Source: Diphasiastrum complanatum (taxonomy: Eukaryota > Streptophyta > Lycopodiopsida > Lycopodiales > Lycopodiaceae). Taken from it: 64,000 bases of DNA. This document shows positions 1 to 10,804 of the stretch, piece after piece. The DNA lies in contig MU832260.1 in the NCBI GenBank assembly GCA_029204225.1, forward strand, positions 1 to 64,000. The letters are read 5' to 3'. The notes under the pieces were generated by a model. It was given only the letters and a program-made list of their open reading frames with translations, was not told where the DNA came from and ran no database searches. Made by a program: the position numbers and the translations under genes. Within the stretch, counting starts at the first letter, position 1, and the number at the start of each line of letters is the position of its first letter.

Positions 1-860
1 ACCTCTCTAAAACAAGGTGGAGTGCAAATGCAGAATTTGTAACCTATTCTATTTGTAACCAGTTGTTATGGATGTTTGTTCAATGTCTTATAAGATGTTT
101 GGATATTTTTATTTGAATGTTAGTTGTGTTTGAATATTTTCATTTGAATGTGAGATTCAAAATTAGTTTCAAAATATCGCATAAGATGTTTGAATATATT
201 CAAACACTAGTCATCATGTTGTTGTAGTTATTCTAAAAGTATTGTCAAGTTGACTGATGTTTTTATTGGTAGATGATACCAATTTAGATGGATTAATCAA
301 AGTATTAATTATATCAATAATATGTTATCTGGTGTGCTATAAATTCTTAAGTCCATTTGTGAAAATGGAGTTTGGGAAAGTCCAATATTAATTGAGACAG
401 TGTTAGTATAATTTTGTATAACTATTATCAATCCTTTAGAACAAAGTTCCACACTGGAAAGAGTTATATGAATCTCAATCCAATTGTCTTGTATATAAGA
501 ATTTCTAAAAAGTAGAGGTTCAAATAAAAGAGAAATAGATTTAAAGGTTTCCAAATTTTGTAAATAATGAGATACCTTTTGGGATCCGGATCTATATCTC
601 ATATTTTTTCAAAATACCTTGAATCCAAAACCAATGGATTCTTCTATTAGCATTACCATTACAACAATCGCTAACCATCGGTCTACATATCACTCTCGCA
701 CAAGAAAATCTTTTTAAAAGCATTGATGTTCCATACCACCAGTTTTTTCTCCAAGAAATCCTCTACTTCTTGATCTGTTTACCAAAAAGTCAAAAAGACT
801 ATCGGGTTATCGTTTATCCAAATATAGGATCAGATTCACAACCAATTCCAGGAAATACAT
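1..860. other. AT-rich DNA, no supported gene
   Basis: AT-rich sequence with one weak 97-codon minus-strand frame at 309-602. That frame lies downstream of the gypsy RT scrap at 861-1097 and could be a decayed continuation of pol, but I see no RNase H or integrase motif in it. Nothing else is recognisable. Confidence 0.5.
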
Positions 861-1097
861 CTAGCTATTGAATTCCATCATGCTCCTTAAGTGTTTCTCT
901 GTAGATGAGAACACATCATCTAATAATATCACTCTGCATTGACCCAAGTAAGGACAAAATGTATCGTTCAAATATTGCTGAAATGCTGCAAGTGTATTCA
1001 CTAAACCATAAGGAATATTAAGAATCTCAATATAACCGGAAACAAATCTGTAATAGATCTCCAAAGTCCATTTCAGAATCGGTAAAAAGAATTGCAT
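861..1097 (-). pseudogene. Ty3/gypsy reverse transcriptase fragment
   Basis: A 78-codon minus-strand frame reads PYGLVNTLAAFQQYLNDTF, then YLGQ, then VILLDDVF and EKHLRSMMEF. This is the order of a Ty3/gypsy reverse transcriptase: the PFGL.NAP.TFQ..MND.F block, the Y(V/L)DD-type active site (here LLDD) and the H..HL block. Only about 80 residues of the palm are left. The frame stops just past the active site, and the sequence on both sides is riddled with stops. The first aspartate of RT motif A is not seen. This is the only gypsy-type sequence I recognise among many copia fragments. A pararetrovirus origin is less likely because no coat or movement sequence lies nearby. Confidence 0.7.
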
Positions 1098-1658
1098 TCT
1101 CTTATAAGTTAGAAGTACTCTTAGTTGTCTCAGTTATTATAAAAAAACACTCAATAAAAGTTAAAAGAATCCAAAATATATAATTCATGTATGGAACACA
1201 TTCCATCTGCTTTTATTTGCAAATTTTAGGGATTTAATTCAAATCCAATTGCAACAAAGGGTTGGTTCCATAAATGGATTATCACCATTATCTCTTCCCT
1301 TAAAATCATCAATTCCTTGAAATTCTAAATAAATTATGGAGAAAGGGACCCAAATTTCCAGAGGCAATTTAAAAATATATAATTCCAAAGCCTAATTTCC
1401 AATTGCACTCACTCTCACAATCACTTATACTTCTAGAATTCAATGTAGATTAACATGACTAATCATTTCAGTCAACCGATTCTCTACATGTTAGGCTTCA
1501 ACTCCTTTCTCCCTAACTAAATGTGGTTCAGGCTGAAAATGCCAAATTTGGCTAGGAAAAGGACCAATATGGAATCAGTGGTATATTTATCTACTGGTCA
1601 TCCAAACAGTTTTGATTGTCTTCTATCTTGTAGCTAATATTCTAAGATCCATCAAGTA
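1098..1658. other. AT-rich DNA, no supported gene
   Basis: AT-rich sequence with no recognisable coding region, between the gypsy scrap and the LTR that starts at 1659. I see nothing further in it. Confidence 0.5.
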
Positions 1659-2370
1659 TGTTTTGCTGGGAATGGGTTGAAGGATCGGTTCGGGTCGAGC
1701 AATCGAATCAGGATGATCCTACTACTACACAAAGACAGTGGTCGACTAATTCCCTCGGTGCGTGCACTACTAGAGCAATACACAAAAGTCAAGTAGAGCT
1801 TAATTACGCGGTCATTTGTGGAAGCGGAAGAGCAGACAATCAAACAAAGTAGTAAGAAAGTCAGACAAAAAACTAAATAGCAAAGCATACAATTCTGACA
1901 AGAACTCTAAACACAATAACAAAAAGTAATGTATAGAAATACACGTCAGTTTGATGCTATGAGCACAAGACACTAGCGGGCGAAACCACATGCTCAAGAA
2001 GCTAACTCCACTCTGTAAAAGCTATGAGCTTATTACTGACAATCAGTCTAAAAGAAAGAATCGATGCATGAAAGCATCTATAGTGTCTGTCTCTTCATCT
2101 CTCTATATTGATGAGATTACAATGGTTATCTATATACAATCTAGATTTGTGCAGATGAGTATACAAGAAGATGGCATGGAGGCGTTCTGCCACCTGGAGT
2201 AGATCGTGGCAGCTGCTGTCATTGTCAAGTAGTTGCATAGTACAGGAAGTGAGCGTGAGAAGGCTTCGACTATCCGGAGTTTGAACATGCTGATGTCGAT
2301 AGTCGATAAGGTCGAAACAGTATGGTCTTCGACGATAGTCGGTAGTTGCTTCCTTAATAGCTTGGAAAGC
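1659..2370 (-). mobile_element. Solo copia LTR, family A (minus orientation)
   Basis: This stretch matches, in the same orientation, the LTR next to a primer-binding site at 40647-41430, and in reverse complement the block at 4960-5545. Shared blocks include CGGTGCGTGCACTAC (a C/T variant at 40.7 kb), AGAGCTTAATTACGCGGT, ATGCTATGAGCACAAGAC and CGATGCATGAAAGCATCTAT. It starts with TG at 1659. No primer-binding site or gag flanks it on the low side, so it is best read as a solo LTR or a truncated element. The similarity fades after about 2360, so the upper boundary is uncertain. No perfect target duplication was found. Confidence 0.6.
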
Positions 2371-2631
2371 AGCAATGTATTCTACCTATGTAGAGAAAAG
2401 AGCAATGGAGATTTCTTTACTACTGTTCCAAGGGAGAGGACGGTCGTTGAAGAAGAATGTAAATTCGGATGTGGATATACTAATATCTACATTTCCACCC
2501 AGCTTGCATCAAAATATCCATTGAGTTGATGGAGATTGTCGTTGTCGAGTTCCCCATAGTAGATGCATTGGTCCATTTATCATTCACTTCCCTCCATCCT
2601 CTTGGATACCAATAAGCCTCTAGCAACAAAG
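2371..2631. other. Short spacer, nothing recognised
   Basis: Sequence between the end of the recognisable LTR similarity and the degenerate frame starting at 2632. It may still be LTR sequence that has diverged. Confidence 0.3.
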
Positions 2632-2930
2632 ATGGATCATCTCAATGTGGCTTGGCTATATTACTATGCTGCAATGACAAGTGCCCTCCACATTGACATG
2701 ATCGAACTCTAGCAGACGCATGGATTTTTACAACACATGATTCATTACTATGGACCGCACCCATTCTTGAATAAGCTGTGATGGCATATGTTGGAGCAAG
2801 TTGGCAAAGAACTGCATGCCATCATGGTTACTTTCAACAAGGAGACCTACAACGAGACAACCTGACAACACGCAGCTGCCATTGGCGTGGGACCGCCAAT
2901 CCAATTAATGTTAGCCCAAGGTCCTTCAAA
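2632..2930 (+). pseudogene. Degenerate reading frame, unknown
   Basis: From the ATG at 2632 a single frame reads as protein-like sequence (MDHLNVAWLYYYAAMTSALH..., later WHMLEQVGKELHAIMVTFNK) and is interrupted by only three stops over about 100 codons. Composition is balanced and looks coding rather than random, but I recognise no family. It sits between a solo LTR and a copia fragment, so it could be a captured host fragment or transposon sequence. No splice sites or regulatory signals were identified. Confidence 0.25.
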
Positions 2931-2959
2931 GTTAAGAATTTATTGTGGCATGTGTTTTG

Positions 2960-3410
2960 TAAGCCCACAAGTAAATTTTATTGGTAGACCAAATAAAGGC
3001 TTAGGAAAACCTTATATTTAGACCTTTTACCATGGAAGTTTAACTATTACAAACAACCATTTGTAAGAGTTCAAGTTAGAAAGTCTAAGTTTAAGATTTA
3101 AATTCTAAGTTCATTGTAAGCTAAGTTAAGTGCACTTCATTTGATTAGAGAAGGTACTTTACAAGTTAAGCTTAAGTATATCACATAAGCACATTAGAAC
3201 ATAGGCCCACCACTCTTGGCATATATAGGAGTGGAGGTGGACCTTCCATAACACTTGTATAAGCTATTGCTATAATAGATCACTCTTTTGTGTTATCTTG
3301 TGTTCTCATTGGTGAATGAATACCTTGTGGTAGGTGCTCAAGCCCCACTCGGCTTTCCCCATTGGTTTGTCTTTATGGTGAATGAGTTAGAATTAAAGTA
3401 GGATCATTGT
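2960..3410 (+). mobile_element. Possible LTR with TATA box
   Basis: AT-rich, non-coding stretch with a promoter-like CATATATAGG at about 3219-3228, directly followed at 3417 by copia integrase sequence. Position and composition suggest a 5' LTR, but no primer-binding site or gag lies between them and I have no second copy to set the ends. An internal deletion fusing LTR to integrase would explain the arrangement. Confidence 0.35.
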
Positions 3411-3416
3411 GTTACT

Positions 3417-4201
3417 GTGCAACATAGAAATCCCTTTCCTAAGGAATCCCACTCACGTGCAACTAACACATTAGAGTTAGTGCACTCGGACATTTGTGGT
3501 CCGATTCAGACACTTTCCTTTGATGGAGCAAAATACTTCATCACCTTCATTGATGATTTTTCCCGATATACGGTTGTATATTTTTTTAAAGTTAAATCAA
3601 AGGCATTTAAATTCCTTAAAGATTACAAGGTGTTTGCTGAAAAGCAAACTGGTAAATCTTTATTGAAGTTGAGATGTGACAATGGAGGAGAGTACATTTT
3701 AACCACATTCAATCCGTTTTGTGTTGATCATGGCATAGCCAACAATATACAGTATCGTATTCTCCACAACAAAACGGTGTTGCTAAGAGAAACAATCGGA
3801 CTTTGGTTGAAAGTGCTAGGTGTATGTTGAAAGATTCTAATCTTTCTAATAAATTTTGGGCAGAAGCAATTGCGACAGCAACATATGTGCAAAACTTATT
3901 GCCAACGGTTGTTGTGCCTGGAAAAACTCCGTATGAAGGTTGGTGTGGTAAGAAACCGTCGGTTTCTCACCTAAGGTCTTTTGGTTGCACTGCCTATGCC
4001 CATATTCCTAAAGAAAAGCGAAAGAAACTTGATAACAAGAGTGTCAAGTGTATTATGCTTGGTTACAGTACTGAATCTAAAGGATACAGACTGTATAACC
4101 CAGCTATAGGCAAAATAACTATTAAGCGTAATGTTATTTTTGATGAGACGTCAGTTTCGTCAAAAACAATGGGAGAAGATTCAACAATACATGGTCACTA
4201 A
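3417..4201 (+). pseudogene. Ty1/copia integrase fragment (frameshifted)
   Basis: Two overlapping plus frames together read as a copia integrase. The first (3417-3830) carries LELVHSDICGPIQT, then YFITFIDDFSRYTVVYF and LRCDNGGEY, which holds the second catalytic Asp block. It loses frame near 3775, where the Asn-Gly-Val stretch of the conserved SPQ(Q)NGVAER motif should be. The second (3803-4201) resumes with MVESARCMLKDSNL, FWAEAIATATY, TPYEGW..KPSVSHLRSFGC and ends at GYRLYNP....NVIFDE, the end of the integrase region. The zinc-binding N-terminus is missing and one frameshift splits the gene. Reverse transcriptase, which should follow, is absent: the sequence jumps to RNase H at about 4226. 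Confidence 0.85.
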
Positions 4202-4225
4202 CGTTAAGTGAAATTGTTTCTAACA

Positions 4226-4600
4226 ATGTATTAAGATTAATCGGTTTCTGTGATGCTGATTGGGCAGGTGATATTAATGAAAGAAGGTCAACTGCAGAAG
4301 CTGAGTATGTAGCAGCATGTCAGGCAACCAAAGAAATTATCTGGTTAAGGAGATTACTCGATGATCTCTTAATCCCTCAAGAACATCAAAGCAATTCTCA
4401 AGTGTGATAGCAAGAGTTGCATTGCTATGACGAAGAATCCTCAATTCCATGCTCGGACGAAACATATTGAGATTCAATACCACTTTGTTTGACATCAAGT
4501 TGCAGATGGCAAAGTACAATTGGAGTATTGTGCTACAGAGGATATGGTTGCTGACATATTCACCAAACCATCACTAAGGATAAATTTGAATTTTGTAGAA
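4226..4600 (+). pseudogene. Ty1/copia RNase H fragment
   Basis: The frame reads FCDADWAGDINERRST, then directly AEAEYVAACQATKEIIWLRR, the copia RNase H order with the LS..TEAEY block abutting too early, so an internal deletion is present. Stops and frameshifts follow, but the later blocks AR.KHIEI.YHF and VADIFTKP can still be followed in shifted frames. This is the 3' end of the element whose integrase ends at 4201; the whole RT has been deleted. Confidence 0.7.
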
Positions 4601-4657
4601 GGCAATTAAGAGTAGTTCATGATGACATGTCTTAGACATTATGACTAACTGGGAGTG

Positions 4658-5545
<888 letters not shown>

Positions 5546-6700
5546 GTAGGAAGACACTTAAAGGAACGAAACCTCTAGTTTCTCAATTGTCGACTCTCAT
5601 GCCTTGTACACTGAGAGGCTCGACTAGGCAGAAGAAGAAAGGCCAAACCAAAAGCCAACACAGTGTCAAGAGTAGTTGAATCAGTTGACAAAGAAGAAGT
5701 TTTTTTGCAAATTCTACAAGTGTTCTAACCACGAGATCCAAGACTATCACATTCTACAAGCAAAGAACAGCAGCAAGGGACATTCAAATCAAGTGGCAAA
5801 TGTAGCTGCAGAAGCACCACAACCTATTCAAGAAGCAGATTACGACAACTTCATGGTTTCTAGATTCCGAAGCCACACATCACATAACCACTCATAACGG
5901 TTGTTTCGAATCCTACATGCCTTACAGTACCAAATGATATGTTCATTTTGGTGACAATAGCACACAAGCTATCAAAGGTGAAGGTACAGTAAGACTAAGC
6001 ATTGGAAATGATCAATCTAAGCTACTTTCAAATGTCCTGCATGTACCGAATCTGTCGACAAATCTGCTCTCTGTTAGCAGAATCATAGATCTAGGACATA
6101 AAGTAGAATTTGAATGTGGTCAGTGTAAAGTAGTCGATAGGACATGCAAAATCTTAGCACTTGAAAATAGTCATGGATACTTGTACAGATTAAGTCATTG
6201 CTTTTTGTAACTAATTAGACTCTTAGTACTTCTACTCAAATAAATAAAAATTTGCTTTGGCATTCTAGACTTGGTCATTTGAATCATGCTTATGTACAAC
6301 AAATGTCTAAGCAATCCATTGTTCTTTATCTCGACTATCCTGATAGAAAAGTTGAATTACTTGTCTGTCACGATAGTCAGCAAGCAAGCTAGGAAATCAT
6401 TCAGATCAAGTCATCAACGTACTGCTAGAGGATTACTAGATGTTGTACTAAATCAAGTCATCAGCATACTGCTAGAGGATTACTAGACATATGTGGCCCA
6501 ATGCAGAATCCTTCACTGAAGGATGCAAAGTATTTTATAGCTTTTATTGATGAATTTTTCAAGAGGACTATGGTTTACTTTATCAAGAAGAAATCAGAAG
6601 CTTTTAATTGCTTCAGAATCTTCAAGGAGCATGCAAAGAAAGAGACTGGTAAGACAATCAAAGCCTTGAGGTCATACTGTGGTGTGTAAGCAGGTGTGAA
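5546..6700 (+). pseudogene. Family A copia gag-protease-integrase remnant
   Basis: The first part matches the end of the gag at 39881-40084 (shared SIVDSHA). It continues through a damaged zinc knuckle (FCKFYKCSNHEIQDYHILQAKN, where the second Cys of CX2CX4HX4C is Tyr and the last is Tyr). At 5930-6200 come the usual post-protease blocks: LGDNST-like, VLHVPNLSTNLLSVSRI, KVEFECGQCKV, GYLYRL. From 6240 integrase sequence follows (LGHLNHA-like, TARGLLD, KDAKYFIAFIDEFF, KETGKTIKALRS) with several frameshifts. It breaks off at about 6690, just before the DNGGEY block, where an inverted fragment of another integrase begins. It is non-functional. Confidence 0.75.
6404..6486 (+). repeat. Short tandem duplication inside integrase
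   Basis: TCAAGTCATCAACGTACTGC followed by TAGAGGATTACTAGA is repeated about 48 bp further on with one or two changes (TCAAGTCATCAGCATACTGC). This is a local duplication inside the integrase remnant and adds to its frame damage. Confidence 0.8.
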
Positions 6701-6997
6701 CTGATACTCGATTTCTCATTCTTGGTAGAAGCTTGAAAACTCCTTGCTCGTATATTCGCCTCCATTGTCGGACATGATAGTTTGCACTTTCTTGAAGGTG
6801 TGTCTTTCACAACAAATGCAACGAACTTCTTGAAAGCATCGAACATTTCAGATTTTTTCTTCGAGTAGTAGATTGTCACCATCCTGGCTGTATATTTCAT
6901 CGATGAAAGTCATGAAGTATCTCGATCCAGAGAGGGAGTGACTTTCATCGATCCACAAACATCTGAGTGGACAAGCTCAAGGATGTCCTTCTTGCAT
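6690..6997 (-). pseudogene. Inverted copia integrase core fragment
   Basis: On the minus strand, reading from 6997 down: LELVHSDVCGSMKVTPSL, then RYFMTFIDE, later KKSEMFDAFKKF and, after a shift, MSDNGGEYTSKEF. These are the integrase blocks around the first two catalytic Asp residues, with at least two frameshifts. It directly abuts, in opposite orientation, the plus-strand integrase fragment ending at about 6690, and on the other side plus-strand RNase H sequence. Confidence 0.75.
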
Positions 6998-7110
6998 TCC
7001 ATGTTTCATGCAAGAAACAAACACATAGAAAGTGCACATCACTTTGTACATGAAAAGATGCAATCAAAGAAAATATATGTGGAGCATGTGTCAAAAACTT
7101 ATTGGATTTT
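6998..7110 (+). pseudogene. Copia RNase H C-terminal fragment
   Basis: Reads FHARNKHIESAHHFVHEKMQ, then KKIYVEHVS, the last conserved block of copia RNase H. Only about 35 codons survive. It differs in family character from the neighbouring integrase pieces. Confidence 0.65.
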
Positions 7111-7218
7111 TATCTCTCTAGTTAATCTTCCATTCAGTTTCTGCAATTTTACTTGCATTGTCAAATAGTCTACAAAAAAATACGGGAATCACAACTAGGT
7201 CTCTGCTTGACAATGTTC

Positions 7219-7291
7219 GGCCAACTATCGAAGGAGTCTCATCAGCCAACTATCAAAGGAGTCTCGGAAGCCAACTGTCGAAGAAGTATAG
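7219..7291 (+). repeat. Three short tandem repeats
   Basis: Three imperfect copies of a roughly 25-bp unit, each close to GCCAACTATCGAAGGAGTCT. They lie in family A-like LTR sequence upstream of the BAHD promoter. Confidence 0.75.
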
Positions 7292-7582
7292 AGTGTCAAT
7301 AGAAGCCTTGAATATTAGATTCGAACATCTATTGAATTGGACTTGGACCTTTGTCGACCTTAAAATAGTTAGGCTACAAAGAGGAATAGCTCCATTTTGG
7401 GTTGCACCATGAAAATGTCAATTGGCATTTTTCTAAGTCATTATTTTTGTTGACTAGTCAAAAGTTGGCATTTCCATTGAATGACCATTTTACACTAAGT
7501 TAGCATTTGTCTGCATTTATACAGACTGGCATTCTTTGGGATTTATGTCGATCGACATTTTGAGAGTTACAAGAAGGCTACC

Positions 7583-7667
7583 AGCTGCTGAAGCTCCTTC
7601 GTACTTCATAGCGTGTTCACAGCTAGCTTCTGAAGCTCCTTCATACTTTATAGGGTGTTGATATATA
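7583..7667 (+). repeat. Two-copy 41-bp tandem repeat before the TATA box
   Basis: Two copies of a roughly 41-bp unit containing CTGAAGCTCCTTC(G/A)TACTT, ATAG(C/G)GTGTT follow each other directly. The second copy runs into the TATA box of the BAHD gene. Confidence 0.75.
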
Positions 7668-7669
7668 TA
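7662..7669 (+). promoter_or_regulatory. Candidate TATA box of the BAHD gene
   Basis: TATATATA about 330 bp upstream of the start codon at 7996 and directly after a 41-bp duplicated unit. Transcription would be expected to begin about 30 bp downstream, giving a leader of about 300 bp that consists mostly of the 7697-7985 repeats. This is inferred from position and motif only. Confidence 0.5.
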
Positions 7670-7696
7670 GCACAAGGAAAGCTTAATTTAGTATTG

Positions 7697-7985
7697 AGTG
7701 TATAGAGTACATACAATCTGGGCAAGCCTTACACAGATGAGTTTGATCATGAGTGTGTTTGCAGAAGAAAAGTGAGTAGAGTGCACACAATCTGGGCAAG
7801 TCGTTTACAAATTAATTTCTATCAGTGAGTTCGCAACAAGAAGGTGAGTCCAATTTTATGAGACTTGTGTAAAGTGCATACAAATTGGGCGAGTCTTTTA
7901 CGAATCGGTTTTCTCAGTGGGTTCGCAGAAGGAGAGTGAGTTCAATTTTATGAGTGTGTAGAGTGCACACAATTTGGGCAAGTCT
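7697..7985 (+). repeat. Four diverged leader repeats upstream of BAHD ATG
   Basis: Four imperfect units, each with a core like AGAGTGCACACAATCTGGGC followed by AAGTC. They start near 7700, 7775, 7865 and 7953; between cores, TTCGCAGAAGGAGAGTGAGT-like blocks also recur. The last unit ends about ten bases before the BAHD start codon. Confidence 0.8.
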
Positions 7986-7995
7986 TTCGCAAATC

Positions 7996-9399
7996 ATGCC
8001 TGAACTAGTCGAAATCTCATGTGCAATAAAGCGCAAAGAGGTAAAGCGTGTGGCGCCATCGCTAGCTGCCCCTGGAAGCCATCATATCTACTGGCTTTCC
8101 AATTTAGATCAAAATGTTGCCGTCATCATGCATACAGTTTGCTTCTACAAGGCTAACGAAAGAAACACGTCCCCCGCTGATCCTGTCACAGTTATACAGA
8201 AAGCATTGGCGGAGGTTTTGGTGAATTATTATCCACTAGCTGGAAGACTTGCGCTGAGCTTGGATGGAAAGCTTCAAGTCATATGTACCGGGGAAGGAGC
8301 TGTTTTTATTGAAGCAGAAGCTGATGCTAAGATATCAGATCTCGGAGACAACGTTGAGACAAACGTCAAATACGTGCCTAATCTTGTATACGGTCTACAA
8401 GAAACCTTGAATATTCTAGACCGACCTTTGCTTGCACTTCAGGTACATGCAGTACAATTTAATTGATTCTGCTAGCCAACAGCAGTATACATAGATATGT
8501 CTCTCGCTCTCTCAACTAACAGTTGCGTCGTTTGCCAGGTGACCAGATTCAAATGTGGTGGGTTTTCTGTTGGAGCTAGCATGAATCACTGTATGGTCGA
8601 TGGACTTGCAGCAAGTGAATTCCTAATTTCTCTGGGCGAAATCGCGAGAGGTTTGCCCATCTCGATTCAGCCTGTGCTAGACAGAACACTACTGAAGGCC
8701 AGGGATCCCATACAAATAGAATTTCCTCACTCTGAATTCGCAGAGATTCAGACCTTTCAGCAAGCAAACGGTACAACACAAACGAGCGCTGACGACATAG
8801 TGTTCTCCCACGTCTGCTTCGACTCAAAGACTCTAAGCTTACTGAAGAAGCAAATACTAGATGAGGGGATCGTGAAGAAATGCAGCAGTTTTGAGGTCCT
8901 GACTGCTTGCATCTGGCGCACCCGAACAAAAGCTCTGCACATGGCATCTTCTCAAATGACCAAGCTCCTATTTGCAGTTGACGGTAGATCACGCTTCTGC
9001 CCACCTCTTCCTAAAGGCTTCCACGGCAATGGAATCGTATTCACGTGTGCCATGACATCAGCAGGAGAACTCGCCAACCGCAAGCTATCATACGCAGTTG
9101 GACTAGTCCAAGAAGCCATAGTGATGATCAACGACAAGTACATGAGATCCGCCATAGACTACTTTGAGCAAACCCGTGTTCGGCCATCTATGACAGCAAC
9201 GCTGATTATCACATCCTGGTGCAGACTACCTTTTCTCAAGGCCGACTTTGGGTGGGGGGAATCCATACACTACTGCCCCGTTGGGCTACCTCAGCCTGAA
9301 GTGGCTGTATTTCTCGCAGATGACAAGAATAGTGGAGTCAAAGTCTTTCTGGGATTGCCAAGTTTTGCCTGGAACAATATAAAATCCTTACTACTGTAG
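7996..9399 (+). CDS. BAHD acyltransferase (HHT/HCT-like), two exons
   Basis: BAHD enzymes move an acyl group from acyl-CoA to an alcohol or amine in the cytosol. Exon 1 is 7996-8442, exon 2 is 8539-9399; the 96-bp intron has GT..AG ends and phase 0. The product has 435 residues, the usual family length. The N-terminal domain holds YWLSNLDQN, LVNYYPLAGRL and a VTRFKCGGF block at the splice junction. The catalytic HxxxD is HCMVD (His166, Asp170), and the structural DFGWG lies at about 385-389. VDGRSRFCPPLP and GFHGNGIV are also present. The sequence is most like the clade of omega-hydroxy fatty acid or fatty alcohol hydroxycinnamoyl transferases (suberin/cutin) and other hydroxycinnamoyl transferases, but the substrate cannot be fixed from sequence. 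The ATG at 7996 gives the normal N-terminus; an in-frame ATG at 7954 lies inside leader repeats. No lesion was seen. A TATA box lies at 7662. Confidence 0.93.
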
Positions 9400-10473
9400 C
9401 GACTGCAAAATCCAGAGCACTCTTATAAATAATTAGCAACTGCTCCAGCGAGATTCTGTGTTTGTGCATGATGATAATGATCATTTCCAGCTACACTTGC
9501 TGCACGAGGATTCTTCACAGACGTACTACGTAATCTGTTTGCGCAACATGGCACTTGAAATCGCTAGTTTCATTAAATTTAACAACCATAGTGTGTAGGT
9601 CTCGTTTTTCCTTTTCTCCTTCGTCGTCGTCGTCTTCTTTTTGTTGTGGCTATTTACAAAGAAAAGTCTAGCTCATCATATTGAGCTTCACATTAATAAG
9701 ACAATAACCGTGTGGTATTGTACCAAAAAGCCTTTATTATGTCATATTGTTTTATTTTAACCTTTTGTGAATATTAAAAGCCTCTATAGAAAAATAGCTT
9801 AGAAAATTTTTTATGGTTGTTCTGAACTTTTAAATGCTAAAATGTTTCATAGATTGTGGTGATGGTTTTTTTTTTTTTTTGTTAATCCAATCTAACACCG
9901 ATTAGATGAAAGTGAAAATTGTCGCAGATCTTCAAGATCAACGAAGTCTATAGTATCAGTATTTAGCTTAGTAATCTGCAACATAGTCATTGTGAAAATA
10001 ATAAGAAGATATCGATTCTTTGCTTTTGCATGTAGTAGCATCAATCTATGGCTATGTAATTTAAGTAGCATGAGAGCATGATAAGATAAATAGGATTTAA
10101 TGAATTTTTCAAGTGATTCAATATATAATTTTAATTTGCATACTGTCTTTCATATGTTGTGGACAAGAATAGTGGAGTCAAAGTCTTTTCAATTTTATTG
10201 TAAGAGGTGGTTTTAGAGAGGTCCAATCATTCAGCTTCATTGACACTCATCTTAGATCTCAATCACTCTATGAGAGTGTGAGAGCTCACTTTGACACTTA
10301 GTTTTTTTATGTGAGTTTGGTGAGAGAGCTTTCAACACTAAGAATTTTTTTATCAAAAATTGTCTGTCAATATGAATGTTGAATGGTGAATGATAGATGC
10401 ATATTTTGTGTGCTCTTGTCTTATAATTTTCAAGCTATATTGTTTGCATCAATTGAGTGATAGATCTATGTGC
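9400..10473. other. Downstream intergenic region
   Basis: Contains the BAHD 3' flank (an AATAA-like stretch at about 9427), a T run at 9867-9880, and AT-rich DNA. At 10162-10188 it carries a 27-bp exact copy of BAHD exon 2 sequence. No further gene is seen. Confidence 0.6.
10162..10188 (+). repeat. 27-bp exact copy of BAHD exon 2
   Basis: GACAAGAATAGTGGAGTCAA and the following AGTCTTT are identical to 9322-9348 in the BAHD coding region, 840 bp upstream and in the same orientation. The flanking bases do not match. Confidence 0.9.
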
Positions 10474-10735
10474 TGTCAATAATCAGATATGCAACATCAA
10501 GCATTCACCATAAGCAATCACCACAAAAAGGCGGAAGAAGAACACGCACTATCACTCTATCACACTATAGCATACTAAATGTAAAATGTACAAATGAATC
10601 TTGAATCCTGATAGAGAGAGAAAACCTACGAGTAGACTAATAGACTAGCCTACGGCTAATGATAGCTGGTCATAGCTGTCAACATTAATTTACATCGTAA
10701 ATAGTAACAATGAAGTTTATCATTGATTTCTAACA
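10474..10735 (-). repeat. 3' LTR of element B
   Basis: A 262-bp LTR, TG..CA, equal in length to the partner at 14656-14917. The 5-bp target duplication TGTGC lies immediately before it. Confidence 0.93.
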
Positions 10736-10746
10736 CTCCCTCAATG
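10736..10746 (-). promoter_or_regulatory. Polypurine tract of element B
   Basis: On the minus strand CATTGAGGGAG directly precedes the TG of the 3' LTR, the position of the plus-strand primer in copia elements. Confidence 0.75.
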
Positions 10747-10804
10747 ATAAAATTACATTCTTCTATTCCTAATAGAGTACGAAACCTCTCAAATTTACAT
10801 CTAC

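Noticed and set aside
861-1097. RT scrap as an endogenous pararetrovirus
   Set aside because: Too short to classify further, with no coat, movement or inclusion-body sequence nearby; a gypsy origin is simpler.
8576-9155. Minus-strand frames antisense to BAHD exon 2
   Set aside because: Shadow frames of a clearly coding plus-strand exon; no motifs.
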